Shown in pieces: positions 52,935 to 61,266 of a stretch of DNA of 64,000 nt (position 1 is the stretch's first letter; every line of letters begins with the position of its first letter). The stretch lies in assembly GCF_009797935.1 (NCBI RefSeq), contig NZ_VOLC01000003.1:310001-374000 (forward strand), given 5' to 3'. The stretch comes from Lunatibacter salilacus. GTDB taxonomy: Bacteria; Bacteroidota; Bacteroidia; Cytophagales; Cyclobacteriaceae. The position numbers and the translations under genes are program-made. The notes under the pieces are model-generated. The model was not told the origin of the DNA. It saw nothing but the letters and a program-made list of their open reading frames with translations, and ran no database searches.

Positions 52935-54824
52935 ATGGGAAGATATTTTTTGTTTTTGCTTTTGCTAATAGGTACGATTGAGTCAGTTTTTGCACAGAAT
53001 GAAAGCGAAACAATTTTGCGCCATTTGGCAAAAGCAGAAGCATTGCAGTATGAACTGAAAGACTCAGCAATTTACCATGCAACGATAGCCGAAGATTTGT
53101 CCCAAAGACTGGGGGACAATAGTCTGTTGGCGAAGACTTACAACCGTCAGGGTGCGGTACATTATGTTTCAGGAAATTACAGTAAGGCCATGGAAAGATT
53201 TTCCATGGCCTGGGAGATCTTCGATGAAATCGGGGATATGAAGGGGAAGGTGTTTGCAATGAATGGGCTGGGATTGATTTATTTGACCGAGGATGAATTT
53301 GAACAGGCCATAGACCTTTGGGAGCAATGTCTGGAAATTAACCGTAGTCTTGGGGATTCAGTCTCAGTGGCGAAAAACCTTTTCAATATAGGAATAGGAC
53401 ATTGTGAGCTCCTACAGCATGAACAAAGCTACGCTGCATATTCTGATGCGTTAATTTTTTTAAAAGGAAACGAAGGTCATGGTTTGAATTTGATGATCAG
53501 AAACCGAATGGCTAAGCACTTTTTTGATATCGGAGATCCTCAGCAATCCCTTTCCAATTATTTGGATGTTTTGGAGAATGTAGAAAACGTCAGTACTTGG
53601 GAGAAAGCCTATGCATATACCGGGTTAGGGGAAGTTTATTTAAGTATTAATGATCTCCAAAAGGCTGAAGAATACGGGGCTAAAGGATATGAAGAAGCAC
53701 AACAGATAGGCGCACACTGGGACTTGGAACGGGTAACTTCACTGTTGTCAAAACTCTATCAACAAAATGGAGATATATCCAACGCATTATTTTTCACCCA
53801 ACAGAATAAAGCGCACAGTGACAGTCTTTATACTTCTACGAAAAACCGGCAGATTTCCCGCTTGCAACTAAAGGTGTCCCAAGCAGTAAACGAGAGCCTA
53901 ATAGCTGAAAATGAGGCCGCCCTTCAAAAAGTCAAGTTCAGAAATATCGCTCTGATCCTTTCTTTAATTGGATTAATAATATTGGCTGGGCTTATTTTTG
54001 TCATGGGCAAAAATATCAAATTAAAAGAGCGATTCAACAAGGAGCTAAAAGAGTTGAACAGTTCCATAAGGTTCCAGAATGATCAAATTGCCCAGCAGAA
54101 TGCGAGTCTCTCAGCTATCAACCGAACCAAGGATAAGCTCTTTTCTATTTTATCACACGACCTTCGTTCCCCCATTCATTCGATTCTACAAACTTTGGAA
54201 TTGCATCAGATGGGGTATTTCGACGAAAGCCAAAAAAATGAAGCGATGGATCTGCTCTACAAGCAAGTTTCCAAAACTGACAGCATGCTCAACGACCTAC
54301 TTAAATGGGCAAGTGAGCAGACCGAAAACATCCATGCTAAATTCTCCTCGGTGGATGCAGGGAGCGTGATAGAAGAACTTGTCGAAGTGTATGATTTCCA
54401 AGCCCGCGCAAAAGACATACAGGTGCGGCATCAGCTACGTCCAATATCACCTATATGGGTTGATAGAAATCAATTTCGCATTATTTTCCAAAATTTATTC
54501 CACAATGCAGTTAAATTCACACCCTCATACGGTGAAATTTCCATTTTTTATGAAGAAGACGAATTCAGCGTTACCGTGTATTTGAGAGATTCCGGCGAAG
54601 GAATGGACGAACAATCCCTGCTTAGTTTTTCAGGGAAAAAGGAAGTTCGCATGCATTCTATGGTGGGGACTGCTGATGAGAAGGGATCTGGATTGGGCTT
54701 ACTTCTGGTAAGACAGTTTGTTGCGCAAAATAAGGGTTTCATCGGATTGTCGAATTTGCCTGTTAAGGGAACAGAATTTAAAGTTACTTTTCAGAAAGCT
54801 AGTCCGGTACAAATCAACAGTTAA
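52935..54824 (+). CDS. TPR-containing sensor histidine kinase
   Basis: 629 residues. Signal peptide MGRYFLFLLLLIGTIESVFA, then about six tetratricopeptide repeats in the periplasm (KTYNRQGAVHYVSGNYSKAM, KVFAMNGLGLIYLTEDEFEQ, AYTGLGEVYLSINDLQKAEE), a coiled region, and one transmembrane helix (IALILSLIGLIILAGLIFVM, about residue 340). A short coiled coil leads to HisKA with phosphoacceptor in FSILSHDLRSPIHS, N-box IFQNLFHNAVKFTPSYGE, and G-boxes DSGEGMDEQS and GSGLGLLLVRQF. No receiver partner adjoins, so it is an orphan kinase. It lies 184 bp after the efflux operon and may or may not sense the same stress. Confidence 0.92.
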   Translation: MGRYFLFLLLLIGTIESVFAQNESETILRHLAKAEALQYELKDSAIYHATIAEDLSQRLGDNSLLAKTYNRQGAVHYVSGNYSKAMERFSMAWEIFDEIGDMKGKVFAMNGLGLIYLTEDEFEQAIDLWEQCLEINRSLGDSVSVAKNLFNIGIGHCELLQHEQSYAAYSDALIFLKGNEGHGLNLMIRNRMAKHFFDIGDPQQSLSNYLDVLENVENVSTWEKAYAYTGLGEVYLSINDLQKAEEYGAKGYEEAQQIGAHWDLERVTSLLSKLYQQNGDISNALFFTQQNKAHSDSLYTSTKNRQISRLQLKVSQAVNESLIAENEAALQKVKFRNIALILSLIGLIILAGLIFVMGKNIKLKERFNKELKELNSSIRFQNDQIAQQNASLSAINRTKDKLFSILSHDLRSPIHSILQTLELHQMGYFDESQKNEAMDLLYKQVSKTDSMLNDLLKWASEQTENIHAKFSSVDAGSVIEELVEVYDFQARAKDIQVRHQLRPISPIWVDRNQFRIIFQNLFHNAVKFTPSYGEISIFYEEDEFSVTVYLRDSGEGMDEQSLLSFSGKKEVRMHSMVGTADEKGSGLGLLLVRQFVAQNKGFIGLSNLPVKGTEFKVTFQKASPVQINS

Positions 54825-54864
54825 ATCGAAATCTTTTATAAAGATCAGAGAAATGCGCCTAACT

Positions 54865-55944
54865 TCATTTGCTAAGCGCTAGTTTGACCATAATAAATTC
54901 AGAGATATTTTCTTGGTCAATCATACCTAAAAAGAGGTTTTCCTCATATACCAGCGCTACTTTTTTATTTTCAGTAGACATTAGTTTATACGCTTCTTCC
55001 AATGGTTGATAAACCTCTAAATTCAAGGGGTTTAGGTTGGCAACCTTTTCCACAGATGTACCTTCGTTTCCTTCTTTCAGGCCTCTCATTATTTCCTCCC
55101 TACTAATTGTGCCTATGGGATCGTCATCTTTGACCACCACAAAATGGGTAGACTGTCCATCCAGAAGCTTTTCGATGGCTTTTGACAAGGGTGCATCAAA
55201 TGCGATGATTGGAAACTTCCGCATCAATACATCCTGAACCGAGAATCCTTTCAAGATGGAGGTTTGTGTGGTATGTGTAATTTCCGCCTGTGCACCCAGG
55301 AAAATAAAAATCCCTATCAATACCAAAATTGGGTTGTAAAACAATCCAATAAAAACGAAGGATATCCCCATAAACTGACCTATGCTTCCAGCAATTTGTG
55401 TTGCTTTGACCCGAGGCATTCGCAGTGAAAGTAGGGCTCTGAGTACCCTCCCTCCGTCCATGGGAAAGGCAGGGAGTAGGTTGAAAAGGGCCAAAAAGAG
55501 ATTTGCAGACGCCAGAAAGAGAAGAATAGTGCTTCCATCAACGTGAGTATCCTCGACCAGTTCTACATTAAAACCCTTTAGGTAAACAACAATAGAAAGT
55601 AAGAAAAAAATAACTATGTTGACCAATGGTCCAGCCAAAGCAACATGCAGCTCCTGTCTTGGATCCTCTGGGATTTTCTCCAGTCGGGCAAGTCCGCCGA
55701 TAGGTAGCAGAATTATGTCCTTAGTCTTAATCCCGTATTTTTGGGCTGTCAGCGCATGGCCGAATTCATGCAAAATGACACAAAAGAAAATAGCCAAAAT
55801 GAATAAAAGAGACCATCCCGTATCACCAATGGCTACTCCAGATCTAGAATTGGATATAATAATCCATAGTAATAATATGGAGAATGTCCAGTGTATGAAA
55901 ACTTTAATCCCCTTATATTTACCAAGATACAACGATACTTTCAT
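54865..55944 (-). CDS. Site-2 protease family zinc metalloprotease with CBS domains
   Basis: 359 residues. Membrane segments frame the zinc site HEFGH (ILHEFGHALTAQKYGIKTKD) and the second ligand motif LFNLLPAFPMDGGRVLRALL, typical of S2P/SpoIVFB-like intramembrane proteases. The C-terminus from about residue 235 holds two CBS motifs (FPIIAFDAPLSKAIEKLLDG, VVKDDDPIGTISREEIMRGL; NLEVYQPLEEAYKLMSTENK), suggesting control by adenine nucleotides. Such proteases cleave membrane-bound regulators. No anti-sigma factor gene adjoins. It is convergent with the TPR kinase and divergent from icmF. Confidence 0.93.
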   Translation of the reverse strand: MKVSLYLGKYKGIKVFIHWTFSILLLWIIISNSRSGVAIGDTGWSLLFILAIFFCVILHEFGHALTAQKYGIKTKDIILLPIGGLARLEKIPEDPRQELHVALAGPLVNIVIFFLLSIVVYLKGFNVELVEDTHVDGSTILLFLASANLFLALFNLLPAFPMDGGRVLRALLSLRMPRVKATQIAGSIGQFMGISFVFIGLFYNPILVLIGIFIFLGAQAEITHTTQTSILKGFSVQDVLMRKFPIIAFDAPLSKAIEKLLDGQSTHFVVVKDDDPIGTISREEIMRGLKEGNEGTSVEKVANLNPLNLEVYQPLEEAYKLMSTENKKVALVYEENLFLGMIDQENISEFIMVKLALSK

Positions 55945-56156
55945 GTTATTTTAAAATTTTTGGTGGAATCATGGTTTAATTTAGGGTATTTTTAGGATAT
56001 TTCAGCTACGTTTTTAAAAACTAATGATTAACTGAAGTAAAGGTAATCTCTTTTGTTTAATAGATTACTCTGGGATATTGGAAATATGATGTTCGTTCAA
56101 AGCCCACCTTTAGTCGTTCTTCCCCAAGAAAGGGAAGATAACTGAAAATTTATAGC

Positions 56157-59100
56157 ATGCAGCACCCTTATTCACTTAAAAACCCAATAAGAATCGTCAC
56201 CGCAACTTCGCTATTTGATGGACACGATGTCTCCATCAACATCATGCGCAGGCTCATACAGGCTGCTGGTGTAGAAGTTATTCATCTGGGTCATAATCGA
56301 TCCGTACATGAGATTGTGAATTGTGCCATTCAAGAGGACGTGCAAGCGATTGCCTGCACATCCTACCAAGGGGGGCATATGGAGTTTTTTACCTACATGT
56401 ACGACCTCCTGCGTGAAAACAATGCAGGACATATAAGGATCTTTGGTGGGGGAGGGGGGACAATCCTGCAGGAAGAAATGGATCAATTACACGCCTATGG
56501 TATTACCAGAATCTACTCTCCTGATGATGGAAGAGCCATGGGATTGGAGGGGATGATCGCTGACCTGGTACAGAAATCGGATTTCAGTTTGAAGGGAAAT
56601 ACCCGAACAGGGGATGAAAATTTTGAGTTAACCAAGGAATTTTTACCCAGACTAATCACTCTTGCTGAAAACGCTCCGGAAGTTCTTGCTCCGATTATCT
56701 CCCAGCTAAGAGAAAAAGACATTCACCACAAAATTCCCGTGGTTGGAATAACCGGAACAGGAGGTGCTGGGAAGTCCTCATTGGTAGACGAACTGGTTCG
56801 GCGGTTTTTAATGGCCAATGTGGACAAGCAAGTCGCCATTCTCTCTATAGATCCCACCAAACGGAAATCTGGTGGAGCACTTTTAGGGGATCGAATCAGA
56901 ATGAATGCTATCGACGATGCCAGGGTATATATGAGGTCTATGGCGACAAGGCAATCAAACCTTGCCCTATCCAAGCATATTTCGGAAGTCTTGACAGTAA
57001 TGAAAGCGGTAAAGTTTGATCTTATTCTTTTAGAGACATCCGGCATCGGTCAGTCCGACTCGGAGGTTGTCGAATTTGCAGATGTGTCTGTCTACGTAAT
57101 GACGCCGGAGTATGGTGCGCCGACGCAGCTTGAGAAAATTGACATGCTGGATTTCGCCGATCTCATTGTATTAAACAAGGCCGACAAGAAAGGAGCGGAA
57201 GATGCCCTTAGGGATGTGAAAAAGCAATACAGACGAAACCACTTGGCATGGGATTTACCAGAGGGGGAGTTACCGGTTTTTTCCAGCATGGCTTCTCAGT
57301 TCAATGACCCTGGAATGAACAGGATCTATAATTCCCTAATGAAAATGCTAAGTCACCGCAGTGGCATTCAATTTTCGGGTTTGAACACTGGAGGCGAAGA
57401 ATTCAAGCAACCTACCTATATAATTCCTTCGTCCCGGGTAAGGTACTTATCCGAAATCACCGAAGCAAACAGAGAATATGACAACTGGGTGATTCGTCAG
57501 AAGGAGATTGCCCAGCAGCTATTTGGAATCAGTAAAGCTCTTGAAGTGATGGACATGGAGAATGCCGATGAAGTACATCCTTCCAGAATGATGTTAGAGG
57601 GGCTACGTGAAAAATTGGAGAACCGAATGGATCCAAGGTCCTTGGAATGGCTGCAGAACTGGCCCCAAAAGTCCCAAAAATATAAGGAAGAATATTTTTC
57701 ATTTACAGTCCGTGACCGCGAAATAAAGGTTAAGACCTCATCGGAATCGCTTTCATCCACCCGCATTCCAAGAGTTGCATTGCCCAGTTACGAAGCATGG
57801 GGAGATTTATTGAAATGGGGCCTCAGGGAAAATTTCCCAGGGGAATTTCCATATACGGCAGGCGTATTCCCCTTTAAGCGAGAAGGAGAGGAACCTACCC
57901 GAATGTTTGCAGGAGAAGGTGGACCCGAACGTACCAACCGGCGCTTTCATTACCTTTCAAGGGGATTGCCTGCCAAGCGGCTCTCCACCGCTTTTGATTC
58001 CGTCACCCTCTATGGGGAAGACCCGGATTTCCGGCCGGATATATTTGGGAAAATCGGAAATTCGGGAGTAAGTATATGTACCTTGGACGACGCCAAGAAG
58101 CTCTATTCGGGATTTGATTTAGCAGATGCGATGACCTCTGTCTCCATGACGATAAATGGCCCTTCCTCCATTATTACGGCCTATTTCTTGCACGCAGCCA
58201 TTGATCAGCAATGTGAAAAATATATTTCGGCCAACGGCATGGAAGGGGAAATTAAAGAAAAAATAAAGGAATATTATCAGAAGCTATCCACTGAAGTACC
58301 AACCTATGCTGCGGCCCTTCCTGAGGGTCATGATGGGTTGGGATTAATGCTTCTTGGTGTAAGTGGGGCTTGGATACTTCCTCAGGATGTCTACCAAAAG
58401 ATAAAATCGGACACCTTATCCAGGGTACGCGGAACGGTACAATCTGATATCTTCAAAGAAGATCAAGCTCAGAATACCTGTATTTTTTCCACTGAGTTTT
58501 CTCTCAGGCTGATGGGGGATATGCAGCAGTATTTTATTGAACACCGGGTTCGAAATTTCTATTCAGTTTCCATTTCCGGATACCACATTGCGGAAGCAGG
58601 AGCCAATCCGATCACCCAGTTGGCTTTGACGCTTTCTAACGGCTTTACCTATGTGGAATACTACCTTTCCAGAGGAATGAATATAGATGATTTTGCACCC
58701 AATCTTTCATTTTTCTTCTCCAATGGCCTTGATCCCGAATATGCCGTAATTGGCAGGGTGGCCCGGAGAATATGGGCAAAGGCCATGAGGTTGAAATATG
58801 GCGCAAATGAACGTTCGCAGATGCTTAAATACCATATTCAGACCTCGGGAAGATCGCTCCATGCCCAAGAGATCGATTTCAATGATATTCGCACAACACT
58901 TCAAGCACTTTATGCTGTGTTCGACAATTGCAATTCCCTTCATACCAACGCCTATGATGAGGCCATTACTACACCAACTGAAGCCTCCGTGCGAAGAGCA
59001 ATTGCCATTCAGTTGATAATCAACAAAGAACTGGGCCTTGCAAAAAATGAAAACCCATTGCAGGGGTCATTTATCATCGAAGAATTGACGGATTTGGTAG

Positions 59101-59528
59101 AAGAAGCGGTATATTTGGAGTTTGATAGGATCAATGACCGGGGAGGAGTGCTGGGAGCGATGGAAACCATGTATCAGCGGGGTAAAATACAAGAGGAGAG
59201 CATGCGCTATGAGACGCTCAAGCATTCCGGTGAGTATCCAATTATCGGTGTAAATACGTTTCTGTCCAGGGCAGGTTCACCTACTGTCACACCCGGAGAA
59301 ATTATCCGCGCTACTAACGTAGAAAAGGAAAATCAAATACAAAATGTATTGTCACAAAAGCGTGCATTTGCCGGGGAGTCGAAAAATCATGTTGGTCAGG
59401 TGCAACAGGCATCTACAAGCGGTCAAAATATTTTCCATCAGCTTATGGAAGCCGCAGCCTATTGTTCGTTAGGAGAACTGACTCACGGGTTATATGCTGT
59501 GGGTGGTCAATATAGAAGAAACATGTAG
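56157..59528 (+). CDS. icmF: Fused isobutyryl-CoA mutase IcmF (B12-dependent)
   Basis: 1123 residues in the IcmF order. First comes a cobalamin-binding domain with DGHDVS (His23 as lower axial ligand) and GGGGGTI. Next a MeaB-type G-protein chaperone carries P-loop GTGGAGKS (200-207), [10 protein letters not shown] and LNKADKKG. The large acyl-CoA mutase TIM barrel occupies the C-terminal half ([59 protein letters not shown]). It interconverts isobutyryl-CoA and n-butyryl-CoA, and in some members related branched acyl-CoAs, by radical rearrangement. No B12 riboswitch is seen in the 212-bp leader. Confidence 0.96.
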   Translation: MQHPYSLKNPIRIVTATSLFDGHDVSINIMRRLIQAAGVEVIHLGHNRSVHEIVNCAIQEDVQAIACTSYQGGHMEFFTYMYDLLRENNAGHIRIFGGGGGTILQEEMDQLHAYGITRIYSPDDGRAMGLEGMIADLVQKSDFSLKGNTRTGDENFELTKEFLPRLITLAENAPEVLAPIISQLREKDIHHKIPVVGITGTGGAGKSSLVDELVRRFLMANVDKQVAILSIDPTKRKSGGALLGDRIRMNAIDDARVYMRSMATRQSNLALSKHISEVLTVMKAVKFDLILLETSGIGQSDSEVVEFADVSVYVMTPEYGAPTQLEKIDMLDFADLIVLNKADKKGAEDALRDVKKQYRRNHLAWDLPEGELPVFSSMASQFNDPGMNRIYNSLMKMLSHRSGIQFSGLNTGGEEFKQPTYIIPSSRVRYLSEITEANREYDNWVIRQKEIAQQLFGISKALEVMDMENADEVHPSRMMLEGLREKLENRMDPRSLEWLQNWPQKSQKYKEEYFSFTVRDREIKVKTSSESLSSTRIPRVALPSYEAWGDLLKWGLRENFPGEFPYTAGVFPFKREGEEPTRMFAGEGGPERTNRRFHYLSRGLPAKRLSTAFDSVTLYGEDPDFRPDIFGKIGNSGVSICTLDDAKKLYSGFDLADAMTSVSMTINGPSSIITAYFLHAAIDQQCEKYISANGMEGEIKEKIKEYYQKLSTEVPTYAAALPEGHDGLGLMLLGVSGAWILPQDVYQKIKSDTLSRVRGTVQSDIFKEDQAQNTCIFSTEFSLRLMGDMQQYFIEHRVRNFYSVSISGYHIAEAGANPITQLALTLSNGFTYVEYYLSRGMNIDDFAPNLSFFFSNGLDPEYAVIGRVARRIWAKAMRLKYGANERSQMLKYHIQTSGRSLHAQEIDFNDIRTTLQALYAVFDNCNSLHTNAYDEAITTPTEASVRRAIAIQLIINKELGLAKNENPLQGSFIIEELTDLVEEAVYLEFDRINDRGGVLGAMETMYQRGKIQEESMRYETLKHSGEYPIIGVNTFLSRAGSPTVTPGEIIRATNVEKENQIQNVLSQKRAFAGESKNHVGQVQQASTSGQNIFHQLMEAAAYCSLGELTHGLYAVGGQYRRNM

Positions 59529-59572
59529 CTCAATTCGGAACATAATAATTTAAATTGGTATTTTAAAAAGAT

Positions 59573-59989
59573 ATGTCTAAACGATCAATTACGCTCACAA
59601 TGAAATCTGACCATGAATATGAGTCAGTAAATGCTACGGGAAATGTGGTGGGAATAGATATGTATGCTGGTGATGAAAAAAACCATCAGGCACCCATGGA
59701 ACTTCTTTTGTCAGCCCTTGCGGGTTGCTCCGCCATAGATACTGTTCTAATGATGAAGAAAAAACGAAGGGAAATAGCTGATTTTAGGATAGAAGCAACG
59801 GGGGAAAGGCACGATGGAATCCCGGCTTTCTATACATCTATACATATGAAATTTACGTTGGTTTCTCCCGATGCTACACCCGAGGAGTTCGAAAAGGTCG
59901 TTAGGTTGGCAGTTGAAAAATATTGCTCTGTTGCCTCCTCCTTAAAACCGGAAATAACTTTTTCTACCGTTTTACTTCGGGAGATATGA
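59573..59989 (+). CDS. OsmC-family protein
   Basis: 138 residues. The two redox cysteines are visible in ALAGCSAIDTVLMMKKKR and VEKYCSVASSLKPEI, as in OsmC/YhfA-type thiol peroxidases. The YhfA-like subgroup (early HQAPMELLLSALAG, long MKKKR-containing helix) is the nearest. Probably reduces organic hydroperoxides or acts on thiols in the cytoplasm. It follows icmF by 44 bp, and its stop overlaps the next start by ATGA, giving a likely icmF-osmC-small gene transcript. Confidence 0.92.
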   Translation: MSKRSITLTMKSDHEYESVNATGNVVGIDMYAGDEKNHQAPMELLLSALAGCSAIDTVLMMKKKRREIADFRIEATGERHDGIPAFYTSIHMKFTLVSPDATPEEFEKVVRLAVEKYCSVASSLKPEITFSTVLLREI

Positions 59990-60225
59990 GGATAGTGAGG
60001 GAACTCGTGAAAGAAGGGATTAGAATCAGCGTTTTTTCATGGAACAATAAATATTTGCTCAAGTTTGAAGACGGGATGATCGAACAGACCTTTAAAGTCA
60101 GCGAGTTGGATCTGACTTCGGAAAAAGATATAGATTTTTTTTTCGAGGGGGAGTTTTGGGAAAGGGTTAAAAAAAGATCCGATGAAATGCATCAAATGCT
60201 TAGAAATCAATTGGGAAATATGTAA
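59986..60225 (+). CDS. Small hypothetical protein coupled to OsmC
   Basis: 79 residues from the ATG at 59986, which overlaps the OsmC stop (ATGA). A longer frame from 59923 lies over OsmC coding sequence and is not preferred. Text such as GIRISVFSWNNKYLLKFEDG, IEQTFKVSELDLTSEKDIDF and FFEGEFWERVKKRSDEMHQM shows a beta-hairpin then a charged helix. It resembles small conserved Bacteroidota proteins of unknown role. No signal peptide, cytoplasmic. Confidence 0.78.
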   Translation: MRIVRELVKEGIRISVFSWNNKYLLKFEDGMIEQTFKVSELDLTSEKDIDFFFEGEFWERVKKRSDEMHQMLRNQLGNM

Positions 60226-60252
60226 ATTTGAATAATATTTAATTATTCGAAG

Positions 60253-61254
60253 ATGAAATATAGTGTTTTTGCATTAAAATTCGCTTTAATAACTTTTTTC
60301 GGTTGTAATACTGAAAAGAGATTTGATGATAGTACCGAGTTTGAACTATTGGATTCAATAATTACAACCCTCGAAGTTGAGCTATTGCCTTTAGAATTAG
60401 AAATTGTGGAGTTAGCCGCGTTTTCATCTCAATTGTATGCAAAAGAAGATAGCCTTATTTTTGTTGCGGAAAAGGAGAAGTATATAATAGATAAAAATGA
60501 CTGGTTTTTTAATCCCAATCTGGCAAACAATGAAAGTACGGTGTTTATCTCTCTTCTCGCTCCAAACAGGACTCAGTCCGTTGATGAAGTCTATCTGACA
60601 GAACCTCTGGATCAGAAGTTCAAAGATATTGTTGAAAGATATCCCATGGTGGCTCAGGTTTATTACAATACCGAAAGTCAGCTGTCCAGGCTATACCCAC
60701 CGTATGATTTGGTCAATACCATTGATCCTGATATTGACGTGACAGCATTTAATTTTTACTATTTGGGTGATGAGATCCGTAATCCGGAGAGAAAGCATTT
60801 ATGGGTAGAGGAAATTTACATTGATCCCGCAGGGAGGGGGTGGATACTTTCCATTATACATCCAGTTTATTTCAACAATGAATTCAAGGGTGTTTTGGGT
60901 ATTGACATTACATTGGCAGACCTGATGCGGTATTTTCTGGCCAAGTTTGACGAAAGTCTCGTTATAATAGATAATGATGGAACAATTGTAGCTGGATCCG
61001 GCAAAGCAATTGAGGCATTGAGTATGCCACCTTTGAGAAATCACACGTACGTTCAGACTATACTCGCCGACAATTTCAGAAAGGAGGACTTTAATTTGTT
61101 CAAGAGTAAAAGTAAGGAAGTACGGCAGATGGCCTCTAAATTCTTATTGGAAAAAGAAAGTGCCTTTGAATTTAATTTGGAAGGATATGATTACAAAGCA
61201 TTTTGTAGAAAGATGAATATGATGAACTGGTATTTAATTAATCTTCAACAATAA
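60253..61254 (+). CDS. Stand-alone Cache-domain (PDC sensor) lipoprotein
   Basis: 333 residues. A lipoprotein-like N-terminus (FALKFALITFFGCN, cysteine near residue 18) is followed by a helix and a double Cache fold: DWFFNPNLANNESTVFISLL, VAQVYYNTESQLSRLYPPYD, HLWVEEIYIDPAGRGWILSI, KGVLGIDITLADLMRYFLAK and SLVIIDNDGTIVAGSG. There is no transmembrane helix or signalling domain after it. Cache domains normally sit inside receptors and bind amino or carboxylic acids. A free lipidated one next to a sensor kinase gene (12-bp gap) looks like a detached ligand-binding subunit. That link is inference. Confidence 0.82.
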   Translation: MKYSVFALKFALITFFGCNTEKRFDDSTEFELLDSIITTLEVELLPLELEIVELAAFSSQLYAKEDSLIFVAEKEKYIIDKNDWFFNPNLANNESTVFISLLAPNRTQSVDEVYLTEPLDQKFKDIVERYPMVAQVYYNTESQLSRLYPPYDLVNTIDPDIDVTAFNFYYLGDEIRNPERKHLWVEEIYIDPAGRGWILSIIHPVYFNNEFKGVLGIDITLADLMRYFLAKFDESLVIIDNDGTIVAGSGKAIEALSMPPLRNHTYVQTILADNFRKEDFNLFKSKSKEVRQMASKFLLEKESAFEFNLEGYDYKAFCRKMNMMNWYLINLQQ

Positions 61255-61266
61255 CATCGGAAAGAA

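Noticed and set aside
55945-56156. Possible cobalamin riboswitch before the B12-dependent mutase
   Set aside because: No B12-box or multi-stem layout could be seen in the short leader.
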